Positions 26,839 through 35,345 of a stretch of DNA of 64,000 nt are shown here, piece after piece; the first letter of the stretch is position 1; each line of letters starts with the position of its first letter. A model generated the notes under the pieces. The model did no database searches. It saw only the letters and a list, made by a program, of their open reading frames with translations, and was not told the DNA's origin. Source of the DNA: Bradyrhizobium sp. 170 (GTDB lineage: Bacteria; Pseudomonadota; Alphaproteobacteria; Rhizobiales; Xanthobacteraceae); assembly GCF_023101085.1 (NCBI RefSeq), contig NZ_CP064703.1, positions 7,626,001 to 7,690,000 of the forward strand, written 5' to 3'. Both the position numbers and the translations under genes were made by a program.

Positions 26839-28964
26839 CAGCTCGGCCTAACGCCGGGATGATTCGTGCCATTCAGACGCAAAGTTATTTGCTCCATAGA
26901 CTGTGCAAATTCGCCAAGGTCATCAATTCCGCCTCCCAATTTATCGACCGCCCCGGAAAGCTTCTCGTCGACCTTCTCAACGAAGGAACTCAAGCCTTCA
27001 AGGTTCTCCTGAACAGATTTGATAATGCGGTCGAGTATGGCCCCCAAATTGTCGTCAACTCCCTTGAAACGACGCTCATAGTTCTGCCACTGCTGAGTCG
27101 TTACCTCCAACGTGTGCTGGAGAAGTTGAGTTATATTGCGGATCTCTACTTGCGCACCTTCAACGGTTTGCTGAGTACTTCCGGTCGCGTCTGCAATGTT
27201 CTTAGAAGCATCGGCAATTAGTCGAGCGCTCTCAGCGAGGGGCGCTCCCGCATCTCGGATAGAACGAGCAGTTCCTGACATGGCATTTCCGGTGTCTTCT
27301 GTGGCCTTAGACAGCTGCCCGAGTGTCCCAACATGCTGGGCTATACCACGTTCAATCTCAGCGATTTTCAAAGATGTACCATCGAGACCGTCCTGAAATC
27401 GGCCGAGGCCGGCAAGAAGCTGGTCGCCCATGCTCGAAAACGCTCTGGCCAACTCCAAGCCAGCACTTGCCACCTCCATACGCGACGTTTCTCCCGCTTC
27501 CGTCGCTGCTTTCGCAATTCGGTTGCTTATCTCGCCAGCCTCGCCAACCAGCTTGCTCGAAATTGCTGCGACGGCCTCTTCAATGCGCGCCGCGGTTCGA
27601 TCTGACGCTTCGTGGAATTTTTCCGTCGCGCGCGAGAGTTCTGCGGCGAAAGCAGCACTTGCCTGCTCTGAGCCGCCCCTCATACGATCCGTGCTATCGC
27701 TCAGCACTTGTGCGATTTTGGTGCTTACCGACTCGAGCGTTGCTGCGGCCGTTTCAATATGTTTGTTTAAAGTGGAGCTTCCACCCTCGACGCTTCGTGC
27801 AGTATTGGACGTTAGCTCTTCGAGTGCCGCCGTCATTGTCGTGATGGCGACCTGCAGATCTTGAGTCGATTTTGCAACGTTCTCCGCTAAACCAGTACCG
27901 CTCTCATTCATCCGACTATTAATATTGTCGATAGACGACCTTAGATCTCCCAGCGTATCAGCGAGACGCTGCATCTGCTCTCCGGTTGCGCCTTGCAGTC
28001 TATCAACAAAGCTGCCGGCCATCTCTCCAATCGCACTCTCACTTTTTGAATTGAGCTTATCAGCGACATCGGTCAGTGCCTGGCCTATAGGGGCCATCGC
28101 CTGCTCAAGCATTTTCGGCAAGGTGGCGGCAAGAGCTTCCTCTATGCGCCGTCCGACGCTGATGGCAACCTCGGTGTTGAAGAGTTTAAGATTCCTAGTC
28201 TGCTCCTTCGCTTCGCGATAGTGATCGAAGGCGATAGACTCCGGCGTCACAAAAAGCACTTTACTCTCAAGGACAGCCGCTAAATTATCGAAGCTGTCCT
28301 CAACCTTGGCCATGCCGTATTTGAGCACGATGGTTAGGAGAATCGAGCCGCCAAGACCCGCGACAGATGTATAGAATTTGAACGACGCGGCATGCAGAAG
28401 ATTCTTTAGCGCGTCTTGACTTGCATCAAGGTCATGAGCGCTATTTAGTGCCTCGGTTGTAAAATAAAGTGCCGTAACAAGTCCCACAAACGTAAGCAGC
28501 AAGCCAACTCCAACAAGCAGATTGGGCATGGCTCGATATAGGGGAAAGCGAAGACCCGCTTCCGACATGTTGAAGTAGTGTTGCGGTCGCTCGGTATTAC
28601 GGATCGCTGTATCGTAATCCGGCTCGTTTCCGGTAGGCTCAATCAACGTTTCCCGAAACTTCTGCCAGGAATGACGAAGATAACCGCTAGCCAACATTCG
28701 TCGTTCGATGTTTGGTAACGCGTCAACAAAAGCGGCTCTACTTACGAGTTTTATCGCTCTGGCTCGCCTGCCGATCTGACCTCTTATGTAGAACGACTCG
28801 ATCAGAAACACGATGGAGATCAATACCGCGACAATCAGAATCGAAGACGCCAGTGCGGGCGCAACGGCATCGTTTTTGAACAGTTGAAACAGTGGAATGA
28901 TTAGGTTGTTGGTCCAGGTTCCCAGATCCAGGAAACTGGGTACTTGATCAAATAGGCCCCCCAT
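26838..28964 (-). CDS. zorA: Zorya ZorA: MotA-like motor subunit with long coiled-coil tail
   Basis: The start at the second of two adjacent ATGs (28964) has AAGGGG six bases before it and gives 708 residues; the frame is open to 29087. Membrane helices are near residues 37-60, 142-168 and 195-215 (LLVGVGLLLTFVGLVTALYF). From about residue 260 to the end is a heptad-rich alpha-helical tail with many A/S/T positions, the intracellular tail that characterises ZorA and distinguishes it from MotA. It is the first gene of the zorABCD operon. Confidence 0.92.
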   Translation of the reverse strand: MGGLFDQVPSFLDLGTWTNNLIIPLFQLFKNDAVAPALASSILIVAVLISIVFLIESFYIRGQIGRRARAIKLVSRAAFVDALPNIERRMLASGYLRHSWQKFRETLIEPTGNEPDYDTAIRNTERPQHYFNMSEAGLRFPLYRAMPNLLVGVGLLLTFVGLVTALYFTTEALNSAHDLDASQDALKNLLHAASFKFYTSVAGLGGSILLTIVLKYGMAKVEDSFDNLAAVLESKVLFVTPESIAFDHYREAKEQTRNLKLFNTEVAISVGRRIEEALAATLPKMLEQAMAPIGQALTDVADKLNSKSESAIGEMAGSFVDRLQGATGEQMQRLADTLGDLRSSIDNINSRMNESGTGLAENVAKSTQDLQVAITTMTAALEELTSNTARSVEGGSSTLNKHIETAAATLESVSTKIAQVLSDSTDRMRGGSEQASAAFAAELSRATEKFHEASDRTAARIEEAVAAISSKLVGEAGEISNRIAKAATEAGETSRMEVASAGLELARAFSSMGDQLLAGLGRFQDGLDGTSLKIAEIERGIAQHVGTLGQLSKATEDTGNAMSGTARSIRDAGAPLAESARLIADASKNIADATGSTQQTVEGAQVEIRNITQLLQHTLEVTTQQWQNYERRFKGVDDNLGAILDRIIKSVQENLEGLSSFVEKVDEKLSGAVDKLGGGIDDLGEFAQSMEQITLRLNGTNHPGVRPS

Positions 28965-29100
28965 CATCCACCCCTTTTCAGTAACCTCCATCTGACATTC
29001 TAACGCCGTAAGGCGTGTGCGTAATTCGATGGGTTCATTGAACGATTTGACGAGCTGCTTCGTGCCCCGTCGACTTCTGTCGAACACGCATAAGCAAACG

Positions 29101-29115
29101 TCAACTGTCAGTTGA
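29101..29115. promoter_or_regulatory. Perfect 15-bp palindrome upstream of zorA
   Basis: TCAACTGTCAGTTGA has two 7-base arms around a central T. It lies 137 bases before the chosen zorA start, in the 473-base gap between zorA and the divergent gene at 29438. A dimeric repressor could bind here. Apart from this site and alternative longer 5' frames of both genes, bases 28965-29437 show nothing I can support. Confidence 0.4.
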
Positions 29116-29437
29116 GTGCTGAGTTACGCCCGGAATCTGTGGCCGGTCAAGCCCCGCAGTTGTCGCCGGAGCGGGCAGAGCGGTCCGACAGGCGCGGCGC
29201 AAAGGCCTACTTTGGTTGCAAATAATGCCGTTTGACGTTTGTGGTCTATTAGACTCTATGGTCAAGCCCGTTGAAATACGGATACACGGTCGGACTTGTA
29301 GAGCCGCCGCCAATCAGTCTATGCGTACTTATGTGAGAGCCCAAGCGGGTCACAGTAAAAGTTGCTCAGACGTTCGCTGTCTTGACGAAATTGGTTCGGC
29401 TCGTGCATGTGACCCGACAAACTTCGCGAGGCGACAC

Positions 29438-30223
29438 GTGAATAAGACCGACGCGACTTCCGATCTCCCGCTTCACGGGCGCATTTCGTGCTCGCTTTGC
29501 CATGGTGAGCCGATCATCTTTGACGAGACCCGCACGCAACGCGCACAAGGGGATTGGCGTATCACAGCCAACCCCCTCGCATGGGGGAATAGCCGTCCAG
29601 AAGTGCTGGTGCTTGGCTTTTCAAAGGGGCCTAGCCAAGCGGGCCCACTGAGAAATACCCCCCACAACGACATACCCTATCGCAAAGGCCGTATGCAGGT
29701 CGGCAAGATATTGTCTCACGTGGGACTCCTGCCTTCAGCCGAACCAAAGTCACTTAAGGCGATGGTTGAACGCGCTCTTGCCGATCCTAATGGTCGATTT
29801 GGCTGGGGCTCACTGATTCGCTGTACTGTCGAACGCTTCGACGCAAATGACCAAAGGTGGGTCGGCAGTGGGGGGATGATTGACCAATTCATGGCGACCG
29901 ATTTCGGAGAGCGCATAGCCGCGAACTGCGCGACGCGATTTCTCCGCAACCTTCCATCACGGACTAAGCTAATAGTGATGTTTGGACTTGGTGCAGGTGG
30001 AAGCTATGTCGCCACGGCTCGCAAATCAATTGAAGCGGCGCGCCCTGGCAGCTGGCGATCACTGAACGAAGTCGCCTATGCGGACGAAACCGTCACGGTA
30101 GTTCACGTTGAGCACTTCGCCTCACAAGGTGCCAACATTCCTAACTGGCTTGGAATAAACGCGCACCCACGTTCACGCCTCGGGTTATTGGCCCGCGAGG
30201 CAGTTGATAGAGCACTTGCATAG
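29438..30223 (+). CDS. Uncharacterised protein, possibly uracil-DNA-glycosylase-like fold
   Basis: The GTG start follows GCGAGG and gives 261 residues. The open frame extends to 29216, but its extra residues look non-coding. A CSLC pair opens the protein, then RPEVLVLGFSKGPSQAGP resembles the first beta-strand and water-activating loop of UDG-superfamily proteins. KLIVMFGLGAGGSY is a second core strand, and VHVEHFASQGANIPNWLG sits where UDGs have their second (HPSP-like) motif. This resemblance is weak and by eye only. The gene is divergent from Zorya and followed by other probable defence genes. Confidence 0.45.
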   Translation: MNKTDATSDLPLHGRISCSLCHGEPIIFDETRTQRAQGDWRITANPLAWGNSRPEVLVLGFSKGPSQAGPLRNTPHNDIPYRKGRMQVGKILSHVGLLPSAEPKSLKAMVERALADPNGRFGWGSLIRCTVERFDANDQRWVGSGGMIDQFMATDFGERIAANCATRFLRNLPSRTKLIVMFGLGAGGSYVATARKSIEAARPGSWRSLNEVAYADETVTVVHVEHFASQGANIPNWLGINAHPRSRLGLLAREAVDRALA

Positions 30224-30273
30224 CGCGGAACCATCGGCGCTGTCTCTTCCAAGCTAGCGGATTAGAACTACAG

Positions 30274-30675
30274 ATGAAGCTTTATCAGGCCAGCGCCACT
30301 ACGAACCGGGGAAGCATTCGCAAGAAGGGCTTACTCTTAGAAGTCCCACCCACGCCGCCCGACTCCGAACGACAACACAGTCCAACGGGCGCCTTTTTCT
30401 TCTGCACTAAACTCCCGAAGGCAACCGCGGGCATCGACGTCTGGGAAGAACTGGATGCCACGGGCCCGAACTTCGTACCCGATGATACCGATATTCCTTT
30501 TGATCCCGAGGATGACAGGTGGGCACTCTACGGACATGAGGTAGTGGACGTTTGGCAGCTTTCGCTTCTTGGTGAGTGGCTGCGCGAAAATCGGCGGGCG
30601 ACTTCCTTCGCACATCAGCCCCGACCAATACCCCTGCCCCGTGCTCAGCTTCGCGCGGCGCAGCGTCGTTCATAA
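30274..30675 (+). CDS. Hypothetical protein
   Basis: The 133-residue protein starts MKLYQASATTNRGSIRKKGL, a beginning like small ADP-ribosyltransferase-type folds (a YxxS/T...I...GL pattern), and continues with GAFFFCTKLPKATAGIDVWE. No catalytic triad can be confirmed. It follows the possible UDG-like gene by 50 bases on the same strand and precedes the GmrSD-like gene by 110 bases, so it may belong to one transcription unit. Confidence 0.4.
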   Translation: MKLYQASATTNRGSIRKKGLLLEVPPTPPDSERQHSPTGAFFFCTKLPKATAGIDVWEELDATGPNFVPDDTDIPFDPEDDRWALYGHEVVDVWQLSLLGEWLRENRRATSFAHQPRPIPLPRAQLRAAQRRS

Positions 30676-30785
30676 GCATTTGACGGGTGAGGCCTTACTC
30701 CCGTTCCACTCTTCTGGTTTCATCCACCAGCCTTCTCGCCTAAAGTCCAAAATAATTAAGATCACATTCTTGAAAGTGAGCCAAA

Positions 30786-32621
30786 GTGAAGGAAATTCGG
30801 GGTGACGCCAAGACCATACGCCAGCTTCTGAACGGCGCAAAGTACGCTATCGATTATTATCAACGCGACTACAAATGGCAAATGAAGCAGGTTCAAGAAC
30901 TACTGGACGATTTGTCCGTGCGATTCCTTGAGGATCACCAAGCTAGTCACGAGCGGTCGCAAGTTGAAAAATACGGGCACTACTTTCTAGGCTCCATCAT
31001 CATCAGCGACCGAGACGGGTTGAAATACATTATCGACGGCCAGCAGCGCCTCACAACCCTAACCCTCCTGCTGATCTATCTTCATAATCTACAAAAGACC
31101 CGGTCGGACCGAGTTCAGGTTTCAGAACTTATTTACTCTGAGAAGTTTTCTCGGAGATCCTTCAATATCGACGTACCCGAACGCAATCCTTGTATGGAGG
31201 CCCTGTTCACCGGCATCTCACTCGATGAGTCGTCCCAGAACGAATCTAATCGCAACATCCTGGGACGGTACGCTGACATAGGCGATCTTTTTCCCGACGA
31301 ACTCAAGACTTCGTCTCTTCCCTACTTTATTGACTGGCTTATTGAAAATGTCCACCTGGTCGAGATCACGGCCTATTCGGACGAGGACGCCTATTCGATA
31401 TTTGAGACGATGAATGACCGAGGACTTTCTCTCACGCCAACAGATATGTTGAAGGGGTATCTACTAGCGAATATCACGGACGAGAGTCGCCGGCTCGTCG
31501 CCGCCAACCTCTGGAAGGCTCGCATCAATGCTCTGGTCGATATTGGAAAGGAGGAGGATTCGGACTGCATAAAGGCGTGGCTGAGGAGTCAGCATGCAAA
31601 CAGTATCCGAGAAAGAAAGCGCGGGGCAGTTCCACAAGACTTCGACAAGATTGGAACGGAATTTCATCGCTGGATTCGAGACAACGAGGAAGCCCTCGGT
31701 CTCAATCATCCGGCCGACTTTGCGACTTTTCTTGAGAAAGATTTCGTCTTCTATGCTCGTCAGTACGAGGCTTTGAGCAAGGCGTCCAAAGCAATTGTCC
31801 CGGGACTTGAGGTCGTACACTACAACGCGAGGCATAATTTCACGCTTCAATTTCCGTTACTACTAGCCCCGCTGAGAAAGGAAGACAGTGAGGCCGCGAT
31901 CCAGACAAAGCTCCGGATTGTGGGCACATTCATCGATATTCTGGTCACGCGGCGAATTTGGAATTCCAGAGCTATCGACTATTCAACGATGCAATATGCG
32001 ATGTTTCTTATCATGCGAGACATACGCGGGAAGACCCCGACAGAACTTGTCAGCATTCTCACCAATAGCCTAAGTCAAGAGCAAGAGACTTTTTCGAGCA
32101 ATGATCGTTTTAGGCTGCACGGAGGAAACGGGAAGCAGATTCATAACGTACTTGCCCGCATGACTGAGTTTGTAGAAGTGGGTTCGGAGATGAAGTCAAA
32201 ATATGGCGATTACATTGTTCGCTCGGGAAAGGGTGCGTACGAGATTGAGCATATATGGGCAAATCATCCCGAGCTTCACAAAGATGAATTTCCAAACGCC
32301 ACCGACTTCGAAGAATACCGAAACCGAATCGGCGGCCTGCTGTTGCTTCCCAAAAGTTTTAACGCCAGCTACGGCGACCTTCCTTATGAAGCAAAGATAG
32401 AACACTACAACACTCAGAACCTGCTCGCGCGCAGTCTTCATGAACTTGCTTATCAACACAACCCTGGCTTTCTTCGCTTTCTTGAAAAGACGAAGCTAGC
32501 TTTCCAAGCCTACAAGTCATTCTCCAAAGCGGAGCTGGATCTGCGCCAAACGCTTTATCAGAGTTTGGCGAAGGCTATCTGGAATCCAGATAGAATTGCC
32601 CTTATTGCTGGTGCAGCATGA
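30786..32621 (+). CDS. GmrSD-like restriction/defence protein (DUF262 + DUF1524)
   Basis: The 611-residue protein starts at GTG. The N-terminal DUF262 domain shows the family hallmark YIIDGQQRLTTLTLLLIYLH near residue 80, a nucleotide-binding and hydrolysing ParB-like motif, preceded by YQRDYKWQMKQVQELLDDL. The C-terminal DUF1524 domain is a His-Me-finger nuclease: YEIEHIWANHPE with the catalytic histidine near residue 487 and NRIGGLLLLPKSFNAS further on. Such fused proteins are type IV-like restriction or anti-phage nucleases. It is intact and lies next to Zorya. Confidence 0.82.
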   Translation: MKEIRGDAKTIRQLLNGAKYAIDYYQRDYKWQMKQVQELLDDLSVRFLEDHQASHERSQVEKYGHYFLGSIIISDRDGLKYIIDGQQRLTTLTLLLIYLHNLQKTRSDRVQVSELIYSEKFSRRSFNIDVPERNPCMEALFTGISLDESSQNESNRNILGRYADIGDLFPDELKTSSLPYFIDWLIENVHLVEITAYSDEDAYSIFETMNDRGLSLTPTDMLKGYLLANITDESRRLVAANLWKARINALVDIGKEEDSDCIKAWLRSQHANSIRERKRGAVPQDFDKIGTEFHRWIRDNEEALGLNHPADFATFLEKDFVFYARQYEALSKASKAIVPGLEVVHYNARHNFTLQFPLLLAPLRKEDSEAAIQTKLRIVGTFIDILVTRRIWNSRAIDYSTMQYAMFLIMRDIRGKTPTELVSILTNSLSQEQETFSSNDRFRLHGGNGKQIHNVLARMTEFVEVGSEMKSKYGDYIVRSGKGAYEIEHIWANHPELHKDEFPNATDFEEYRNRIGGLLLLPKSFNASYGDLPYEAKIEHYNTQNLLARSLHELAYQHNPGFLRFLEKTKLAFQAYKSFSKAELDLRQTLYQSLAKAIWNPDRIALIAGAA

Positions 32622-32754
32622 ATCGCCAGCCGCGCATTCCAAGTACCGCGCGAGTCCCTGGCGCCGGCTGTTTGTGAGCGGAGTTGCCCGGTCTCGTCGA
32701 TAACAAACATCGAATGTCCCATGGCTATTGAGTTGCTTCCAGTGAAATAAGTCA
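32558..32754 (-). pseudogene. Truncated gene fused to the end of the GmrSD-like gene
   Basis: A minus-strand frame starts with GTG overlapping the stop of the hsdS remnant (GTGA) and reads MTYFTGSNSIAMGHSMFVID, with GTG read as M. It then runs antisense into the 3' end of the DUF262 gene, where it has no coding look. It is probably the beginning of the gene that followed hsdS in a type I restriction operon, cut off by the neighbouring insertion. Confidence 0.3.
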
Positions 32755-33701
32755 CCGGACGCCTTTATGACTCGACGTTTCTGCTACGGGCGTTTCTGCC
32801 TTGATCCGCTCCAACAAGGTACTGGCTGGTTCCTCGTTGGAGTCCTGCGACACCAGCTCGCCCTGGAACGCTTTCGCGAGGATGGCTTGATCGAGATGAT
32901 CGATCAATTTGCGGGCGCTCGTCGCCTCGCCCGCGAGGCGGGTGATCTAAACAAAGGCGCTCTCGATGCGTGCAGCCAGCGTGCGTGATCGATGGAAGCG
33001 GTATAGGCTCGCTTCAAATCGGCACCCGAGATCCCATGCTGTCCGGCGGATTTGACGTATCGAGCAAGCCACTCGCGCGATTGTGGTGCAGCACAAACAT
33101 ATTCTACAAATTTTGGATCAGCGGCATCAGTTAAGCGAACGCGGATAAGCTTATCGGGATATGTTGTATCGCTTTCCAAGCCTCTTACCATTCCGTAAAC
33201 ACCAGTGAAATCTGGATTTCCGGTGTATCGCCTGAATAGGAGGTCGTTCTCTTGTAGCAGGGCCGGTTTTGGAACGAGTTCAGTTTTCGGATAGTCACGC
33301 ACATCTCGCAAACTGACGCTCAGCGAGCGCACTGCTGAGATACGAAGAATAGGCAGGCCGGTACCACGGACGGTTTTTTGAGAGACCGTTTCTATCGAGA
33401 GATAGCTCGCCCAAGGGGGTCGCTTGCCCTGAGTCTCGCTTCGCAAGCTCATACGCCCGCGCCAAGATCGATTGCTTATACTTCTCGACCAGTCGGGGAT
33501 GTGGTCGAGATGGCTGCTGGCGCGTCGAGACTTCGCGAACAGGCTGTCGATCCTGGTGACAATCCGATGCTGCTTGGGTAGCGGTGGAACAGGTATCTCT
33601 ATTTTTTTGAGGCGCCCGCCCGAGATGCGCTGTCTAGTCGTTCCTCCGGCCTGTTCGGCTATCGCGTCTCGTACATCCTTGCTGTTCACAAAGTACATCA
33701 A
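32752..33701 (-). pseudogene. hsdS: Decayed type I restriction specificity subunit HsdS
   Basis: Several frames together give an HsdS protein. One frame has the central conserved region (RQRISGGRLKKIEIPVPPLP, then KQHRIVTRIDSLFAK). After a frameshift near 33470 the second target-recognition domain follows (ENDLLFRRYTGNPDFTGVYG, SAGQHGISGADLKR). The C-terminal conserved helix in another frame reads ATSARKLIDHLDQAILAKAF with a TAG where FVW-I would be expected. The first recognition domain is missing. Two or more frame breaks and a nonsense codon make it non-functional. No hsdM or hsdR is present. Confidence 0.75.
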
Positions 33702-33970
33702 CCATCGCGCTAACGCGCCCTCGTGCGAGGAGCGTCACACGAAAACGTCCACGGCGGTAAAATCGCTGGCTGGCCTACGCCAGGGAGAATGCACGCTCGA
33801 CCAAGCGGATCGGGCATTCGAGCAGTAAGCAAGTCGTTCGCGTCGAGAAATGTGCAGTTTAACCGACGAGCTGTCTCCAAATTAACAAATCGGGCAGATC
33901 GGTTCCGAAACTCACCATCTCCAATATCAGCCAGCTGAATAAGGCGAACGTACCCTTAGGGTCTTGATCT

Positions 33971-34245
33971 TTACTTTCGATCCAATCTCCGTCGGTAGTC
34001 AGCGCATCGAGCCCCGCCACCGCGTCCGCCCCCGGTGAGCGCGCGGTTTTTCTTGCTGCGGTATTTGGCGGCCACAGCCGGCGCCTTCTTCCCCTCGCCA
34101 GGCCTGAAGCCAAGGCCACGGATCTCCGCTTCGAGCTGGAGACGCCGTGCGTCCTTGGCGGCGTTCAGGACCGCGGTGATTTCCGGGTAAGCCTAAGCTG
34201 CGCTTCTAAGGGAAGAGCTTTGAAGTCCGCCACGATTTTCACCAT
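33971..34245 (-). pseudogene. H-NS/HvrA-like nucleoid protein, frameshifted (copy 1)
   Basis: The ATG at 34245 is preceded by GGAGGTGGGC. The first frame gives MVKIVADFKALPLEAQLRL, then after a one-base shift the H-NS-like sequence continues EITAVLNAAKDARRLQLEAE and KYRSKKNRALTGGGRGGG before a stop. The DNA-binding loop normally reads TWxGRGxxPxW and is degenerate here. A second related remnant lies at 35071-35345. Bases 33702-33970 hold nothing else I can support. Confidence 0.6.
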
Positions 34246-34331
34246 TGCCCACCTCCAGTTGAGGATGACATAATGCTAATTACTCAAGCGACCCAACGTG
34301 CAAGAGAGGGCGTAAAGCAGGACAACCGATT

Positions 34332-35074
34332 ATGTGGGCGAACGCCATCGGCGGCATCGCACGGATTTGGCGTTACACCGTCGAAAATTTTGCAGCGGCT
34401 CTTTTTGTTATCGGTCTAGTGGCTGCTATCGCGATTCCGGCCGCCATTGACGACTATGCTGATAGATTACACAAGGCTTCCATTCGGCCGTCGGTAGAGC
34501 AACGCGTCAGGGCATTCGCAGTCAGCGACACGGAAGACAAACTAACGGGCTGGCTCAATATAAGTTATCAATCCGTTATGCGCGACGATGAGGAGACCGA
34601 ACTTAAAGTACGCTACGATGGCGACGCCGGTGACTGGCTGCGTAGGCCAAAGGAGAAGAGTCTTCGAAACTGAGCGTAGCCGTAAGATCTGGCAACTTAG
34701 CCATACAGCCAGAGCCTAAAGACTACACTTTCAGCTTGGAACGGATACAACGCTTTCTTTCTGATCAGCGCACTTGGACGATTAGCGCTCAGAAGGCTGG
34801 AGATTGGAAAATCATTGTCCGCCTTGATGCGTCCCAGGGCTTTAAGACCAAGTCAATCTTGGTGAATAGCGTACAACTTGAACAGCACATTGGCGAAGTG
34901 TCGCTGGGCGTAAATGTTTACAAGCCATATCGGTTACCGGAGTTGACCTTAGACTCGTTGAAAGCCGCTGGTGCGATTGCCTCCTTTCTACTGACATTGC
35001 CGATGCTTTCTATTCTTCTGACTTGGTACCTAGAGAAAAAGAAGAAGCGAAAAAGAGCCAAACCCAGACGTTAA
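34332..35074 (+). pseudogene. Two-helix membrane protein with a frameshift
   Basis: The first frame (34332-34673) encodes a membrane helix (FAAALFVIGLVAAIAIPAAI) and the start of a beta-rich domain. The second frame can be read back from 34736 to about 34655 as ESSKLSVAVRSGNLAIQPEP and ends with another helix (SFLLTLPMLSILLTWYLE) and a lysine/arginine tail. The two fit as one protein of about 245 residues with termini in the membrane and an extracytoplasmic beta-domain between. One indel near 34655-34665 separates them. The family is unknown; a sequencing error or recoding is possible. Confidence 0.5.
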
Positions 35075-35345
35075 GCCCATTGACCGATGCAAAACGCCTC
35101 TGGCTTAAGCTTGAGCGATTTCATCGCGTCCCGCATCCACCGCGGCATCGAACCCCTGCCCGTCCAGGTGAGCTAGCGGTCTTTCTTGCTGCGATGGGTT
35201 GGTTTCCGCTTCACGCGAGTTTTCTTGACGCCGATGGCGGGCTCTACTTCCGCGCGGAAAGCCGCTGCATTTCCGCCTTCAGGGCTTTCAGCCGGTCTGC
35301 CTTCGCGCGGTAGTGAATCTTGCCTAGCGCATTCAACAGGGAAGA
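35071..35345 (-). pseudogene. H-NS-like nucleoid protein, decayed (copy 2)
   Basis: Minus-strand frames give the N-terminal coiled-coil (LLNALGKIHYRAKADRLKAL) and, in another frame, the H-NS DNA-binding motif: THRSKKDR, a TAG, then LTWTGRGSMPRWMRDAMKSL and KLKPEAF to a stop at 35071. At least one frameshift and one in-frame stop break it. The C-terminal loop is well preserved, unlike in copy 1. Confidence 0.6.

Noticed and set aside
26838..28964. ZorA read as a methyl-accepting chemotaxis protein or flagellar MotA
   Set aside because: The coiled tail resembles MCPs, but there is no signalling hairpin, and the neighbours ZorB, ZorC and ZorD fix it as Zorya.
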